A stretch of 64,000 bases of DNA from Granulicella pectinivorans (GTDB lineage: Bacteria > Acidobacteriota > Terriglobia > Terriglobales > Acidobacteriaceae). Made by a program: the position numbers and the translations under genes. The notes beneath the pieces were generated by a model. That model ran no database searches. It was given only the letters and a program-made list of their open reading frames with translations, and was not told where the DNA came from. The stretch is taken from contig NZ_FOZL01000001.1 of NCBI RefSeq assembly GCF_900114625.1, positions 1 through 64,000 on the forward strand, given 5' to 3'. The stretch's first letter is position 1. Each line of letters starts with the position of its first letter. Below, one piece after another: positions 25,114 to 32,666 of the stretch.

Positions 25114-26697
25114 ATGGATCTTCCACAGATTGTAGTAGGCTCCGGTCCGGCGGGAGTTTCTGTCTCCAAGGCGTTACTGGAGAGGGGATATAGCGTGTGG
25201 ATGCTGGATGGTGGTTCCACGCTTGAACCTGAAAAGGCTGCGAAACTGGTGGAACTTGGGAGCCTGCCTTCCGCGGAGTGGCCAGGCAAAGCAAGCCTAT
25301 GGATGCGCGAGGGAACGAAGGCTGGCGTGAAGGGCCTGTTGAAGCTGACCTACGGTTCTGACTTCCCATACAAGAAGATGCCCGGTGCGACGCCGATGAC
25401 GAGTGAAGGCGTGTACGTGCAGTACTCCATGGGTAAAGGTGGACTGAGCGCGACATGGGGCACGGCTGTGATGCCGTATCGCCAGAGCGATATCGAAGAC
25501 TGGCCGTTGACCGTGAAGGAGCTTGAACCCCACTATCGCGCGGTGTTGGACTTTATGCCCGTGGCACAGGGCGTGGACGGCCTGGAAGAGGACTTCCCCA
25601 CCTTCAAGCCCACGCAACCCATGCCTCTGGGACCGCAGGGGAAGCAGCTTTGGGACAGCCTGAGTGTGCATAACAGCGAACTGCGGGAACACGGGATTAA
25701 ATTCGGACAGTCGCGGCTCGCGATCAATCAGCCGGGTCATGGCGCTCCGGGACCTTGCCAACTGTGTGCGCTGTGCATGTACGGGTGTCCGTATGGATTG
25801 CTTTACTCGTCGGCACAGACGGTCGATGAGCTTAAGGAGCATCCGAACTTTCGCTATATGCCGGGATACACGGTCCAGCGCGTGGATGAGACGGACGAGG
25901 GCGTCTCCGTGAACGCTGTGTTGTCGGATGGGAGGACACAGATTCTTCAAGGCGATCGGGCTTTTCTCGCAGCCGGTGTCATCGCCTCCACGGCGATCGT
26001 GCTTCGGTCGATCGAAGCTTACGATAAGCCGGTCACCTTTCGTGACTCGCACTACTTCATGATGCCGATGCTGAGTCTGCGTGGCGCGCCTGGGTTTGAG
26101 CGCGGCCACTTACAGACGATGTCACAGATATTCCTGGAGATTATGGACGACCGCGTAAGTCGCTACTCCACTCATCTCCAGATCTATACCTATAGCGACT
26201 TATTCGAACAACCGATCCACACGATGCTGGGCATGCTGGGCCCTCTGGCCAGGCTCTTTCCGTGGAAGGCGGTTCTGTCGCGGCTTACGATTGTGCAGGC
26301 TTTTATGCACTCCTCGGACTCACCCGGTTTTACGGGTATCCTCGAGCGCGATGGCGAGTCGGATCGTCTGCGTCTGATCGCCGAGGAGCGGCCAGAGACC
26401 ACGAGCTTGGTGAAGACGTTGCTCAAGAAGCTGAGCGCGATTCGCGGGTTGACGGGCATGATACCGGTTGGGCCCATGATGGAACGCGGTGAGCCTGGCC
26501 GCGGATTCCACACCGGAGGAACGTTCCCCATGGCGCATGAACCGAAGGGATTCGAGAGCGATCTGCTGGGAAGGCCCGCTGGGCTGAAGAGGGTTCACGT
26601 TGTGGATTCGAGCGTACTGCCTTCCATCGCGGGAACCACCATCACCTACACTGTGATGGCGAACGCACACCGGATCGGCACACACGCCGGTGCATAA
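25114..26697 (+). CDS. GMC-family FAD-dependent oxidoreductase
   Basis: A 527-residue flavoprotein; the frame is open much further upstream, but that part shadows the GT2 gene. The FAD Rossmann motif VGSGPAG is at residues 8-14, followed by GKGGLSATWG. A cluster C-x2-C-x2-C-x3-CP at Cys215, 218, 221 and 225 is typical of bacterial GMC enzymes of this branch. The C terminus has the catalytic-site His in GFHTGGTFPM and VVDSSVLPSIAG. It should oxidise an alcohol group, perhaps on a sugar or isoprenoid. The SDR gene follows after 15 nt with a strong ribosome binding site, indicating one operon. Confidence 0.92.
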   Translation: MDLPQIVVGSGPAGVSVSKALLERGYSVWMLDGGSTLEPEKAAKLVELGSLPSAEWPGKASLWMREGTKAGVKGLLKLTYGSDFPYKKMPGATPMTSEGVYVQYSMGKGGLSATWGTAVMPYRQSDIEDWPLTVKELEPHYRAVLDFMPVAQGVDGLEEDFPTFKPTQPMPLGPQGKQLWDSLSVHNSELREHGIKFGQSRLAINQPGHGAPGPCQLCALCMYGCPYGLLYSSAQTVDELKEHPNFRYMPGYTVQRVDETDEGVSVNAVLSDGRTQILQGDRAFLAAGVIASTAIVLRSIEAYDKPVTFRDSHYFMMPMLSLRGAPGFERGHLQTMSQIFLEIMDDRVSRYSTHLQIYTYSDLFEQPIHTMLGMLGPLARLFPWKAVLSRLTIVQAFMHSSDSPGFTGILERDGESDRLRLIAEERPETTSLVKTLLKKLSAIRGLTGMIPVGPMMERGEPGRGFHTGGTFPMAHEPKGFESDLLGRPAGLKRVHVVDSSVLPSIAGTTITYTVMANAHRIGTHAGA

Positions 26698-26712
26698 GCC
26701 CAGGAGGCTGAG

Positions 26713-27540
26713 ATGAATGGAGTGTGTGCTGTAACGGGGGCGAACGGTTATGTCGGTTCCCATATTGCAGCGTTGCTGGCGAGCCACTTCGCCGTGGTTC
26801 CGATGGGCCGGAAGGCCGGATCCGAGGGCATCGTGTGGCAGATGGGCGACAACGGCGTGGGTGAGGCTCTACGCAGCCATGGTGTGACAGCGCTGGTCCA
26901 TAGCGCATGGGACATGACGCAGACCGACGCTATGCTGAGCTGGGAGACAAACGTGGAGGGCACACGCAGTCTGATTGCCGAGGCAAAGGCAGCGGGCGTC
27001 GAACGGATCGTCTTCATTTCGACGATATCCTGCTTTGAAGAGGCTCGCTCCAACTACGGAAAGACCAAGCTGGCCGCGGAGAAGATCGTCATCGATGCGG
27101 GTGGGACGGTGATTCGTCCGGGGCTCGTGTGGGGAGAGAGAGCGGGCGGCATGTTTGGGTCGCTGCGGAAGCAGGTGAGCGGCGGAGGGGTGGTGCCGAT
27201 GGTAGGCAGCGGCCTGTATACGCAGTTTCTGGTTCACGAAGAAGATCTTGCCGCAGCGGTGCTGCGTGCCCTCGAAGACGACCGCTTTTCAGGAAGAGTG
27301 CTGACGGTGGCGCATCCGAAGCCATGGATGCTGCGCGACCTGGTGCTTCGTATCGCGAGTGAGGAAGGCAAACAGGTGAAGCTGGTCAGTGTGCCGTGGC
27401 GTTTTGTCTACTTCGCCTTGAAGAGCGCCGAGAAGATAGGGCTGAAGCTGAGCTTTCGCTCCGACAGCCTGCTCAGCATGGTCTACTCCAACCCCAAACC
27501 AGCCTTTTCCGACGATATCCCTGTCCGTAGCTTTAGCTGA
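26713..27540 (+). CDS. NAD(P)-dependent epimerase/reductase (extended SDR)
   Basis: A 275-residue extended SDR: TGANGYVGSH at 8-17, the active-site YGKTK at 115-119 with an upstream Ser/Thr in FISTIS, and RPGLVWG. This is the nucleotide-sugar epimerase/dehydratase family, though shorter than most (300-340). AGGAGG 5 nt before the ATG marks strong translation. In this operon it may reduce the ketone made by the GMC enzyme, giving an oxidation-reduction epimerisation pair. That is inference from order. Confidence 0.9.
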   Translation: MNGVCAVTGANGYVGSHIAALLASHFAVVPMGRKAGSEGIVWQMGDNGVGEALRSHGVTALVHSAWDMTQTDAMLSWETNVEGTRSLIAEAKAAGVERIVFISTISCFEEARSNYGKTKLAAEKIVIDAGGTVIRPGLVWGERAGGMFGSLRKQVSGGGVVPMVGSGLYTQFLVHEEDLAAAVLRALEDDRFSGRVLTVAHPKPWMLRDLVLRIASEEGKQVKLVSVPWRFVYFALKSAEKIGLKLSFRSDSLLSMVYSNPKPAFSDDIPVRSFS

Positions 27541-27593
27541 TCGGATTCTTGCTGTTGCACTCGAAGCAGCGCTCTTCCGACTTGGAGTTCCTC

Positions 27594-28958
27594 ATGGTCT
27601 CTCATTCTGTCTCCGGTTCCGCGAGCGCTCCGATAAAGCGCATCACGGGTTTTGCGATCGTGATCGCGGGATGGCTCGTCTGTCTTTTTCTGACCTCGCA
27701 CATCCGTCAATTCCCGCACTTCGGCATGGACTATCTTTCGATCTACAGCAGCAGCCGATGCCTTCTGGATGGATGCAATCCCTATCACGGCGACGAGACC
27801 CGGGCCGCGTTCCTCGCACATGGCGGGACCCAGGCTGAAGCGGAAGCGAACGATCTGGCGCACAAGGGCGTGTTCGCGCCGTACTATGCCGGCTATCCTC
27901 CGACCTCATTGTTCTACTTCATGCCGCTGGCAGCTCTTCCATGGCAGCTCTCGTGGCATGTATGGATGGTGCTGTCCCTGACGCTTTACGGGCTGACAGC
28001 TCTGTTGTTCGCCGGGCTTTGTTCGGACTACTCGCCTCTTGCGGCGAACTTGTGCCTGGCGTGCTTCCTCGCGATGCATATCTACGGGGTCTTTCTCTTG
28101 CAGCCGACCTACCTGATCGCCGCGCTGTGCTGCCTGGGGATCTGGTCGCTGTTGCAGGGGCGGTTCGTTCCGGCAGGAATCCTCTGCTATGCCCTTTCGC
28201 TCGCTCTCAAGCCGCATCTCGGGGCCTTCGCGCTGCTGTACTTCCTGCTGGCGTCCCCTGTCTCTCGCAAGCGGGCCCTTCAGGTCGTGGGCGTGACGAT
28301 TCTGCTTTGCGTTCCCGCCGTGGTGTGGGCGGCCAACCACGATGGAACACGGCACTGGACACAGGATTACAGCATCAACGTCAAGGGCGTGGCGTCACGC
28401 GGTCATTTGAGCGATCCAGGGCCGACCGGCAACGGCGAGCCGAGCCAGATCGCCGATCTGCAGACGATCGTCAGCATCTTTCGCAACGATCCTGCGTTCT
28501 ACAACCCGGTGGTCTGGGGCTTCAGCCTGGTGCTTCTGGGGGCTTGGCTGTATCCGGCGCTGCGTTTGGCTCCGAACCGGGAGAAGGACTTGCTTTGCCT
28601 CGCCGCTATTGTCACCTTCAGCCTTCTGCCCATCTACCACCGGGTGTACGACTCGACGATTCTTCTGGCCGCCTTCCCGGCGATCGCTCTCATGCTCAAG
28701 AAAGCACCGCGATGGGGTGTTGTGGGTGCCTGCCTGAGTCTCATGCTCGCCCTGGCCATCTCGCCGAACTATTTCAAGTACGTGGTGCCTGTGCTCCGGA
28801 GGTTGTTTGGAGCTGCTTCAGGCGGCAATGCGTTCATGGGCCTGGCGGAGCGGCCGCTTGCGATGTCATTGCTGGCTCTGACGGTCTTCTTCCTGGTCGC
28901 GCTTTACAGGATTCCGCAACAGCTCTCCCTGGCGAGCGGGGCGGCGCCTGAGGCGTGA
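27594..28958 (+). CDS. GT87/DUF2029 family polyprenyl-phosphate-sugar transferase-like membrane protein
   Basis: A 454-residue polytopic protein from the ATG at 27594 (GGAG 8 nt upstream). About 10 TM helices follow an early periplasmic loop FGMDYLSIYSSSRCLLDG with NPYHGDETR, then YYAGYPPTSLFYFMPLA, the DUF2029/GT87 hallmark region. The family (for example PimE) uses polyprenyl-phosphate-linked sugars as donors on the outer face of the membrane. Together with the GT2, GMC and SDR it makes a coherent set for making, modifying and transferring a lipid-linked sugar. Confidence 0.88.
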   Translation: MVSHSVSGSASAPIKRITGFAIVIAGWLVCLFLTSHIRQFPHFGMDYLSIYSSSRCLLDGCNPYHGDETRAAFLAHGGTQAEAEANDLAHKGVFAPYYAGYPPTSLFYFMPLAALPWQLSWHVWMVLSLTLYGLTALLFAGLCSDYSPLAANLCLACFLAMHIYGVFLLQPTYLIAALCCLGIWSLLQGRFVPAGILCYALSLALKPHLGAFALLYFLLASPVSRKRALQVVGVTILLCVPAVVWAANHDGTRHWTQDYSINVKGVASRGHLSDPGPTGNGEPSQIADLQTIVSIFRNDPAFYNPVVWGFSLVLLGAWLYPALRLAPNREKDLLCLAAIVTFSLLPIYHRVYDSTILLAAFPAIALMLKKAPRWGVVGACLSLMLALAISPNYFKYVVPVLRRLFGAASGGNAFMGLAERPLAMSLLALTVFFLVALYRIPQQLSLASGAAPEA

Positions 28959-28985
28959 GAGTGACGCCGGGTCCGCCCGATGGAA

Positions 28986-29048
28986 GGATCGCGATTTTTG
29001 GGAAGCAAGGCGAATCTTCGCTAAAAATCACGGCAACCGGGGCGATCC
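28986..29048 (+). ncRNA. candidate nested RNA structure in a 358-nt intergenic region
   Basis: Three nested stems are exact: GGATCGC / GCGATCC (28986-28992 with 29042-29048), GATTTTT / AAAAATC (28993-28999 with 29023-29029) and GCGA / TCGC at the tip. It sits between the GT87 gene and the beta-barrel/sigma operon. It does not match a riboswitch I know. The rest of 28959-29316 holds a near-palindrome TTGGGTGTACCCCAG near 29121 and no gene. Confidence 0.45.
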
Positions 29049-29316
29049 GGGTTCAAAAACGGCCGATAAGGAAAGATACCGGGGCTTTACGTAACCTTCG
29101 GAGCTAAACACCGCGTCTGCTTGGGTGTACCCCAGAGCGCGAGCGTTGAGCCGCATCTGTCGTATCCGAAGTACAGGCTCCGGACCCGTATCGTAAGGAT
29201 TTCTGTCTACACTGTTTCGGTGGCAGACGGTACATTGATGCAATACGGCACGCTGTATTTTGGATGTTGGCAGATTGCGAAGTCCCGGTTCCATGTGGAG
29301 CCAGGAGGAGACCGCT

Positions 29317-29898
29317 GTGAAGAGATTTTTCGCTTTGTTTGTGCTTGCCGCCGGTTGCAGGATGGGCCTGGGGCAGGCGTCGCCAACCGCAACGCGTCTT
29401 GCCGATTTGCAGCTTGGAGGGTCGTACTCCTATGCCAACCCAGACTATGGATCGGTGAATCTAAACGGTTACGGTTTGTATGGGGACCTAGATTTGCGGT
29501 ATCACCTTGGGATCGAGATCGATTTTCACCAGCTTTCCGGGATCGATCCGATTCTGTATGAACGGACGTACGAGATCGGGCCGCGATTCAGCTATCCGAT
29601 TCGCGATCGTTTCGTCCCGTATGTCAAGGGTATGTATGGACGCGGGGTCTTCAACTTTCCCGGGTATGCGTCGAACGGATCGGGCAGCGTGCAGGAGGTA
29701 GCGGTGGCGAATCTGGCGTACAACATCTATACAGCAGGTGGCGGACTGGATATCAAGGTCCTGCCGGGTATGAATGTGCGTGTGGCCGACATCGAATACC
29801 AGCGTTGGGGAGCGTTTCCCCCGAAGGCGATTATGCCGGTGGTCTTCTCGTTCGGCGTGGCATACCACTTTCATGGAGGCGACCGGTACGGCCGATGA
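29317..29898 (+). CDS. outer-membrane beta-barrel protein (OmpA/OmpW-like fold)
   Basis: A 193-residue protein from the GTG at 29317, which is preceded by AGGAGG. An in-frame ATG further upstream lacks one and would spoil the signal peptide (VKRFFALFVLAAGC). The mature part alternates hydrophobic residues in short strands (for example LQLGGSYSYANPDYG, FVPYVKGMYGRGVF) and closes with SFGVAYHFHG, as in eight-stranded barrels. It should sit in the outer membrane. Its stop overlaps the ECF sigma gene start by 4 nt, so it heads the envelope-stress operon. Confidence 0.82.
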   Translation: MKRFFALFVLAAGCRMGLGQASPTATRLADLQLGGSYSYANPDYGSVNLNGYGLYGDLDLRYHLGIEIDFHQLSGIDPILYERTYEIGPRFSYPIRDRFVPYVKGMYGRGVFNFPGYASNGSGSVQEVAVANLAYNIYTAGGGLDIKVLPGMNVRVADIEYQRWGAFPPKAIMPVVFSFGVAYHFHGGDRYGR

Positions 29899-30515
29899 AT
29901 ATTACCCACACCATCCCCGCGTACGGCATCCCTGCTCCGGAAGGAACCGCTGGCGATCAGGCCACGACAGCCATCCGGAGCCAGGGAGTTCTCGAGTTGC
30001 AGGACATCGACGTGCTGGTGAAGAACTACCGGGCGCGGATCCTGCGCTTTGTGACGTTTTCTACGGGCGATCCCGATTTGGCGGAGACGCTGACGCAGGA
30101 CTGCCTGTTGAAGGCATGGAACGCCCGGGCGAGCTTTCGCGCCGAGTGCAGCTTGAACACGTGGCTAACGAGCATTGCGCTGAACCTGGTGCGGGATCAC
30201 CAGAGGACGCAGAAGTTCAAGTTCTGGAAGCAGGCGAAGGCGACGGCGGTGGATGTGAGCGACGTCGCGTCGTTTGTGGCGACCGATGAGACGAGCGCGG
30301 ACAAGCGTTTGATCGCGCGGGAGCAGGTCGGGCGGCTGTCGGGCATTCTCGAGACGCTGTCCATGAATCAACGCACGGCTTTCCTGATGAAGTTCTCCGA
30401 TGACATGAATTTGGAGGAGATTTCGAAGGCCATGAACATGCCGGTGAATACGGTCAAGACTCATCTGCACCGCGCTCTGAAGGCGGTGCGGACTCAACTG
30501 GGAGCCAAGCCATGA
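29895..30515 (+). CDS. ECF sigma factor (RpoE-like)
   Basis: A 206-residue sigma-70 family protein from the ATG at 29895 (4-nt ATGA overlap with the barrel gene). Region 2 is visible in RILRFVTFSTGDPDLAETL and SLNTWLTSIALNLVRDH, and region 4 in NLEEISKAMNMPVNTVKTHLHRA. No sigma region 3 is present. It is followed with a 4-nt overlap by a zinc-motif anti-sigma gene, so it should be held inactive until an envelope signal arrives. Confidence 0.93.
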   Translation: MNITHTIPAYGIPAPEGTAGDQATTAIRSQGVLELQDIDVLVKNYRARILRFVTFSTGDPDLAETLTQDCLLKAWNARASFRAECSLNTWLTSIALNLVRDHQRTQKFKFWKQAKATAVDVSDVASFVATDETSADKRLIAREQVGRLSGILETLSMNQRTAFLMKFSDDMNLEEISKAMNMPVNTVKTHLHRALKAVRTQLGAKP

Positions 30516-31033
30516 CGAATACCTTGCAATTTGGTCATCTTACGGAAGAAGATCTGGACGATGTGCTGATCGGCTGCGCAAGCGACGACGCTTTGCTGCA
30601 TGCAGCCGAATGCGAGGCGTGCGGCGCGCAGATTCTGGCGTTTCAGTCTTCGATGACCACCTTCAATACGGGGACGATGGCCTGGGCTCAGGCGAAGTCG
30701 AATACGGTGTCGCGGGATCTTTCTGCGGCACAACTCTCGAACGCGAGCCAGCCGATGCGTTGGTCGGTAGGCGTGGCGACGATGGCGGCCATGGCGTGCG
30801 TGCTGACGGTTGGGCTGCATCGTGGTCCTGCGGGCGTGGATGTGGTGCAGGCTCCGGTGGAGCAGTCCTCCGCCGTGAGCAATGAGCAGGAGATCGCCGC
30901 GGATAACGATCTGCTGGAGGCGATCAACTCCGAGATGAGAACAACCGTTCCGGCTCCGCTGCAGTCGTTTCGCCATGCGAGCGTGCGGATGGCCGGCAGC
31001 CCTCGGAATTCCGTGAATGAGGTGCAGAACTAA
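30512..31033 (+). CDS. zinc-motif anti-sigma factor
   Basis: A 173-residue protein with H-x3-C-x2-C (HAAECEACG) near residues 31-38, the ZAS/zf-HC2 pattern, then a TM helix near residues 84-103 and an extracytoplasmic tail of about 70 residues. It should bind the ECF sigma factor whose gene it overlaps by 4 nt. The stop shares one base with the start of the Spy-like gene. Confidence 0.85.
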   Translation: MTNTLQFGHLTEEDLDDVLIGCASDDALLHAAECEACGAQILAFQSSMTTFNTGTMAWAQAKSNTVSRDLSAAQLSNASQPMRWSVGVATMAAMACVLTVGLHRGPAGVDVVQAPVEQSSAVSNEQEIAADNDLLEAINSEMRTTVPAPLQSFRHASVRMAGSPRNSVNEVQN

Positions 31034-31584
31034 TGTTTGGCCACCTTCGTTTTCGATGCCTGACGCTGGCGGCAGCGATGGTCGCGAGCGCGTCGCTGGC
31101 TGCCGCGCAGGGCGGGCATGGCGGCGGCGGGGGCATGGGGAGGGGACCGTTTGGCGGAGGGGGAAATATTCCGCTATCGCAGAATCTGCGGTCGGTACCG
31201 CCTCCTTCGAGCCGCGGGGATATCGGCAGCACGATGAGGGGCGGGCTGCAGCTGGGGCCTCCGGGTCGCTGGTGGGATGACAAGCAGTTTGCGCGGTCGC
31301 TGGGTCTGGATACAGGGCAGCAGCACCGGATGGACGACGCCTTCAATGCGAGCAAACCGACGCTGGTGAAGCTGTACAAGACGCTGCAGCACGAGGAATC
31401 GCAACTGGAGAAGCTAACGAAGGGTAAAAACCCGGACGAGACGCAGATCTTCCAGCAGATCGACCGGGTGACGCAGGCCAAGGGCGAGGTCGAAAAGGCG
31501 TACGCGCATATGGAGCTCGCGATCCGCAAAGAGATGACGGACGACCAGATTGCGCGGCTGGATGACCGTCGGGTGCTGGAGTAA
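31033..31584 (+). CDS. periplasmic Spy/CpxP-like (heavy-metal sensor/refolding) protein
   Basis: A 183-residue exported protein: signal peptide ending near ASLAAA, a Gly-rich segment (GGHGGGGGMGRG), then an all-helical part with QQHRMDDAFNASKPTLVKL and EMTDDQIARL, similar to Spy/CpxP/ZraP proteins. Such proteins act as periplasmic chaperones or sensors. It is the last gene of the four-gene barrel-sigma-anti-sigma operon (TAATG overlap), and may signal envelope state to the anti-sigma factor. Confidence 0.8.
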   Translation: MFGHLRFRCLTLAAAMVASASLAAAQGGHGGGGGMGRGPFGGGGNIPLSQNLRSVPPPSSRGDIGSTMRGGLQLGPPGRWWDDKQFARSLGLDTGQQHRMDDAFNASKPTLVKLYKTLQHEESQLEKLTKGKNPDETQIFQQIDRVTQAKGEVEKAYAHMELAIRKEMTDDQIARLDDRRVLE

Positions 31585-31613
31585 GGCAGGGATTAGGGAT
31601 TCAAGGCAAAAGA

Positions 31614-31657
31614 AAGGCGGGGTAAGTGCAAGCAAATGCTTGGACTTATCCCGCCTT
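31614..31657. terminator. bidirectional terminator between Spy-like gene and msrB
   Basis: A 14-bp stem AAGGCGGGGTAAGT / ACTTATCCCGCCTT with a single G-U pair, capped by a further CAAGC / GCTTG hairpin. It lies between convergent genes. Confidence 0.8.
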
Positions 31658-31688
31658 CGTTCTGACTCTCGTTACGCCTTGCTTTGGC

Positions 31689-32099
31689 TTATTCGGCCTT
31701 CTTTTCAAACGCCAGCGAGGCGCTGTTGATGCAATAGCGCTGGCCGGTGGGAGCGGGGCCGTCGGGGAAGACGTGACCGAGGTGGCCACCGCAGGCGGTA
31801 CAGGTGGCTTCGACGCGGCGCATCCCGTAGCTCTTGTCCTCGTGGAGGGTGATCGCTCCGGGGTTGATGGGATCCCAGAAGCTGGGCCAGCCGCTGCCGG
31901 ACTCGAACTTCGTTCCAGAGGGGAAGAGCTCAGCACCGCAGGCTCCGCAGCGGTAGATGCCGTCGTCGTGGTTGTTGACGAGGGCTCCGGTGAAGGCGCG
32001 CTCGGTGCCCTTCTCGCGCAGGATGTAGTACTGGTCGGGGGTGAGGATCTCGCGCCACTCCGCGTCCGTCTTTTCGACTTTCTTGATCGTCTCAGGCAT
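31689..32099 (-). CDS. msrB: peptide methionine-R-sulfoxide reductase
   Basis: A 136-residue MsrB: zinc ligands Cys51, Cys54 (CGACG) and Cys100, Cys103 (CTACGGHLGHVF), substrate site SGSGWPSFW, and catalytic Cys123 in RYCINSASL. It repairs methionine-R-sulfoxide in proteins with thioredoxin as reductant. The length is normal and no signal peptide is present, so it is cytoplasmic. GGAGAG precedes the ATG. Confidence 0.96.
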   Translation of the reverse strand: MPETIKKVEKTDAEWREILTPDQYYILREKGTERAFTGALVNNHDDGIYRCGACGAELFPSGTKFESGSGWPSFWDPINPGAITLHEDKSYGMRRVEATCTACGGHLGHVFPDGPAPTGQRYCINSASLAFEKKAE

Positions 32100-32233
32100 T
32101 GGGAATCTCTCCTTGGTATTGGATGCGGGACGTTACATTCCGGTTCTCAGGAGCCACGCCAGGAGCCGAGTAGAGCCACCTGGAAGACAGAGCAACGGCG
32201 AGAGAGGAAGCTTCTTGTTGCAAAGAGCTTTCT

Positions 32234-32623
32234 TTACTTGGCGATGCACTCGATCTCGACCAGCACACCTTTTGGCAGGCCGGCGACGGCGACGGTGGAA
32301 CGGGCCGGGGGGACGACACCCTCGGGAGCGAGGTAGGTGGCGTAGATCGCGTTCATAGCGGCGAAGTCGCTCATGCTCTGGAGAAAGACGGTGGTTTTGA
32401 TGACGTTCTCGAGGCCGAGTCCCGCTTCGGCGAGGACGGCCTTGAGGTTTTCGAGGACTCGTACGGTCTGCTCTTCGATGCCGCCGGCGACGACTTCGCC
32501 CGTTTTTGGGTCGAGTCCGATTTGACCGGAGGTGAAGAGCAGGTCGCCGATGCGGATGGCCTGCGAGTAGGGGCCGATGGCGGCTGGGGCGTCGGGGGTG
32601 GCGATTGCGGTCTTGTTCGACAT
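32234..32623 (-). CDS. ridA: RidA family reactive intermediate deaminase
   Basis: A 129-residue protein from the ATG at 32623 (MSNKTAIATPDAPAAIGPYS); the frame extends 12 codons further without support. It has the RidA features GPYSQAIRIGDLLFTSGQIG, the active-site Arg in PARSTVAVAGLP, and the closing VEIECIA. RidA hydrolyses reactive enamine/imine intermediates from PLP enzymes, which protects metabolism. It is divergent from the prolyl oligopeptidase with 43 nt between. Confidence 0.95.
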   Translation of the reverse strand: MSNKTAIATPDAPAAIGPYSQAIRIGDLLFTSGQIGLDPKTGEVVAGGIEEQTVRVLENLKAVLAEAGLGLENVIKTTVFLQSMSDFAAMNAIYATYLAPEGVVPPARSTVAVAGLPKGVLVEIECIAK

Positions 32624-32654
32624 AGGCTCATTCTCGCCCGGGTCCGTGAGTTTG

Positions 32655-32660
32655 TACAAT
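32655..32660 (+). promoter_or_regulatory. -10-like hexamer before the prolyl oligopeptidase gene
   Basis: TACAAT lies 6 nt before the ATG at 32667, with no Shine-Dalgarno sequence. A leaderless transcript is likely. Confidence 0.5.
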
Positions 32661-32666
32661 CAGCGG

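Noticed and set aside
28986..29100. c-di-GMP or fluoride riboswitch
   Set aside because: The conserved internal sequences of those riboswitches are absent.
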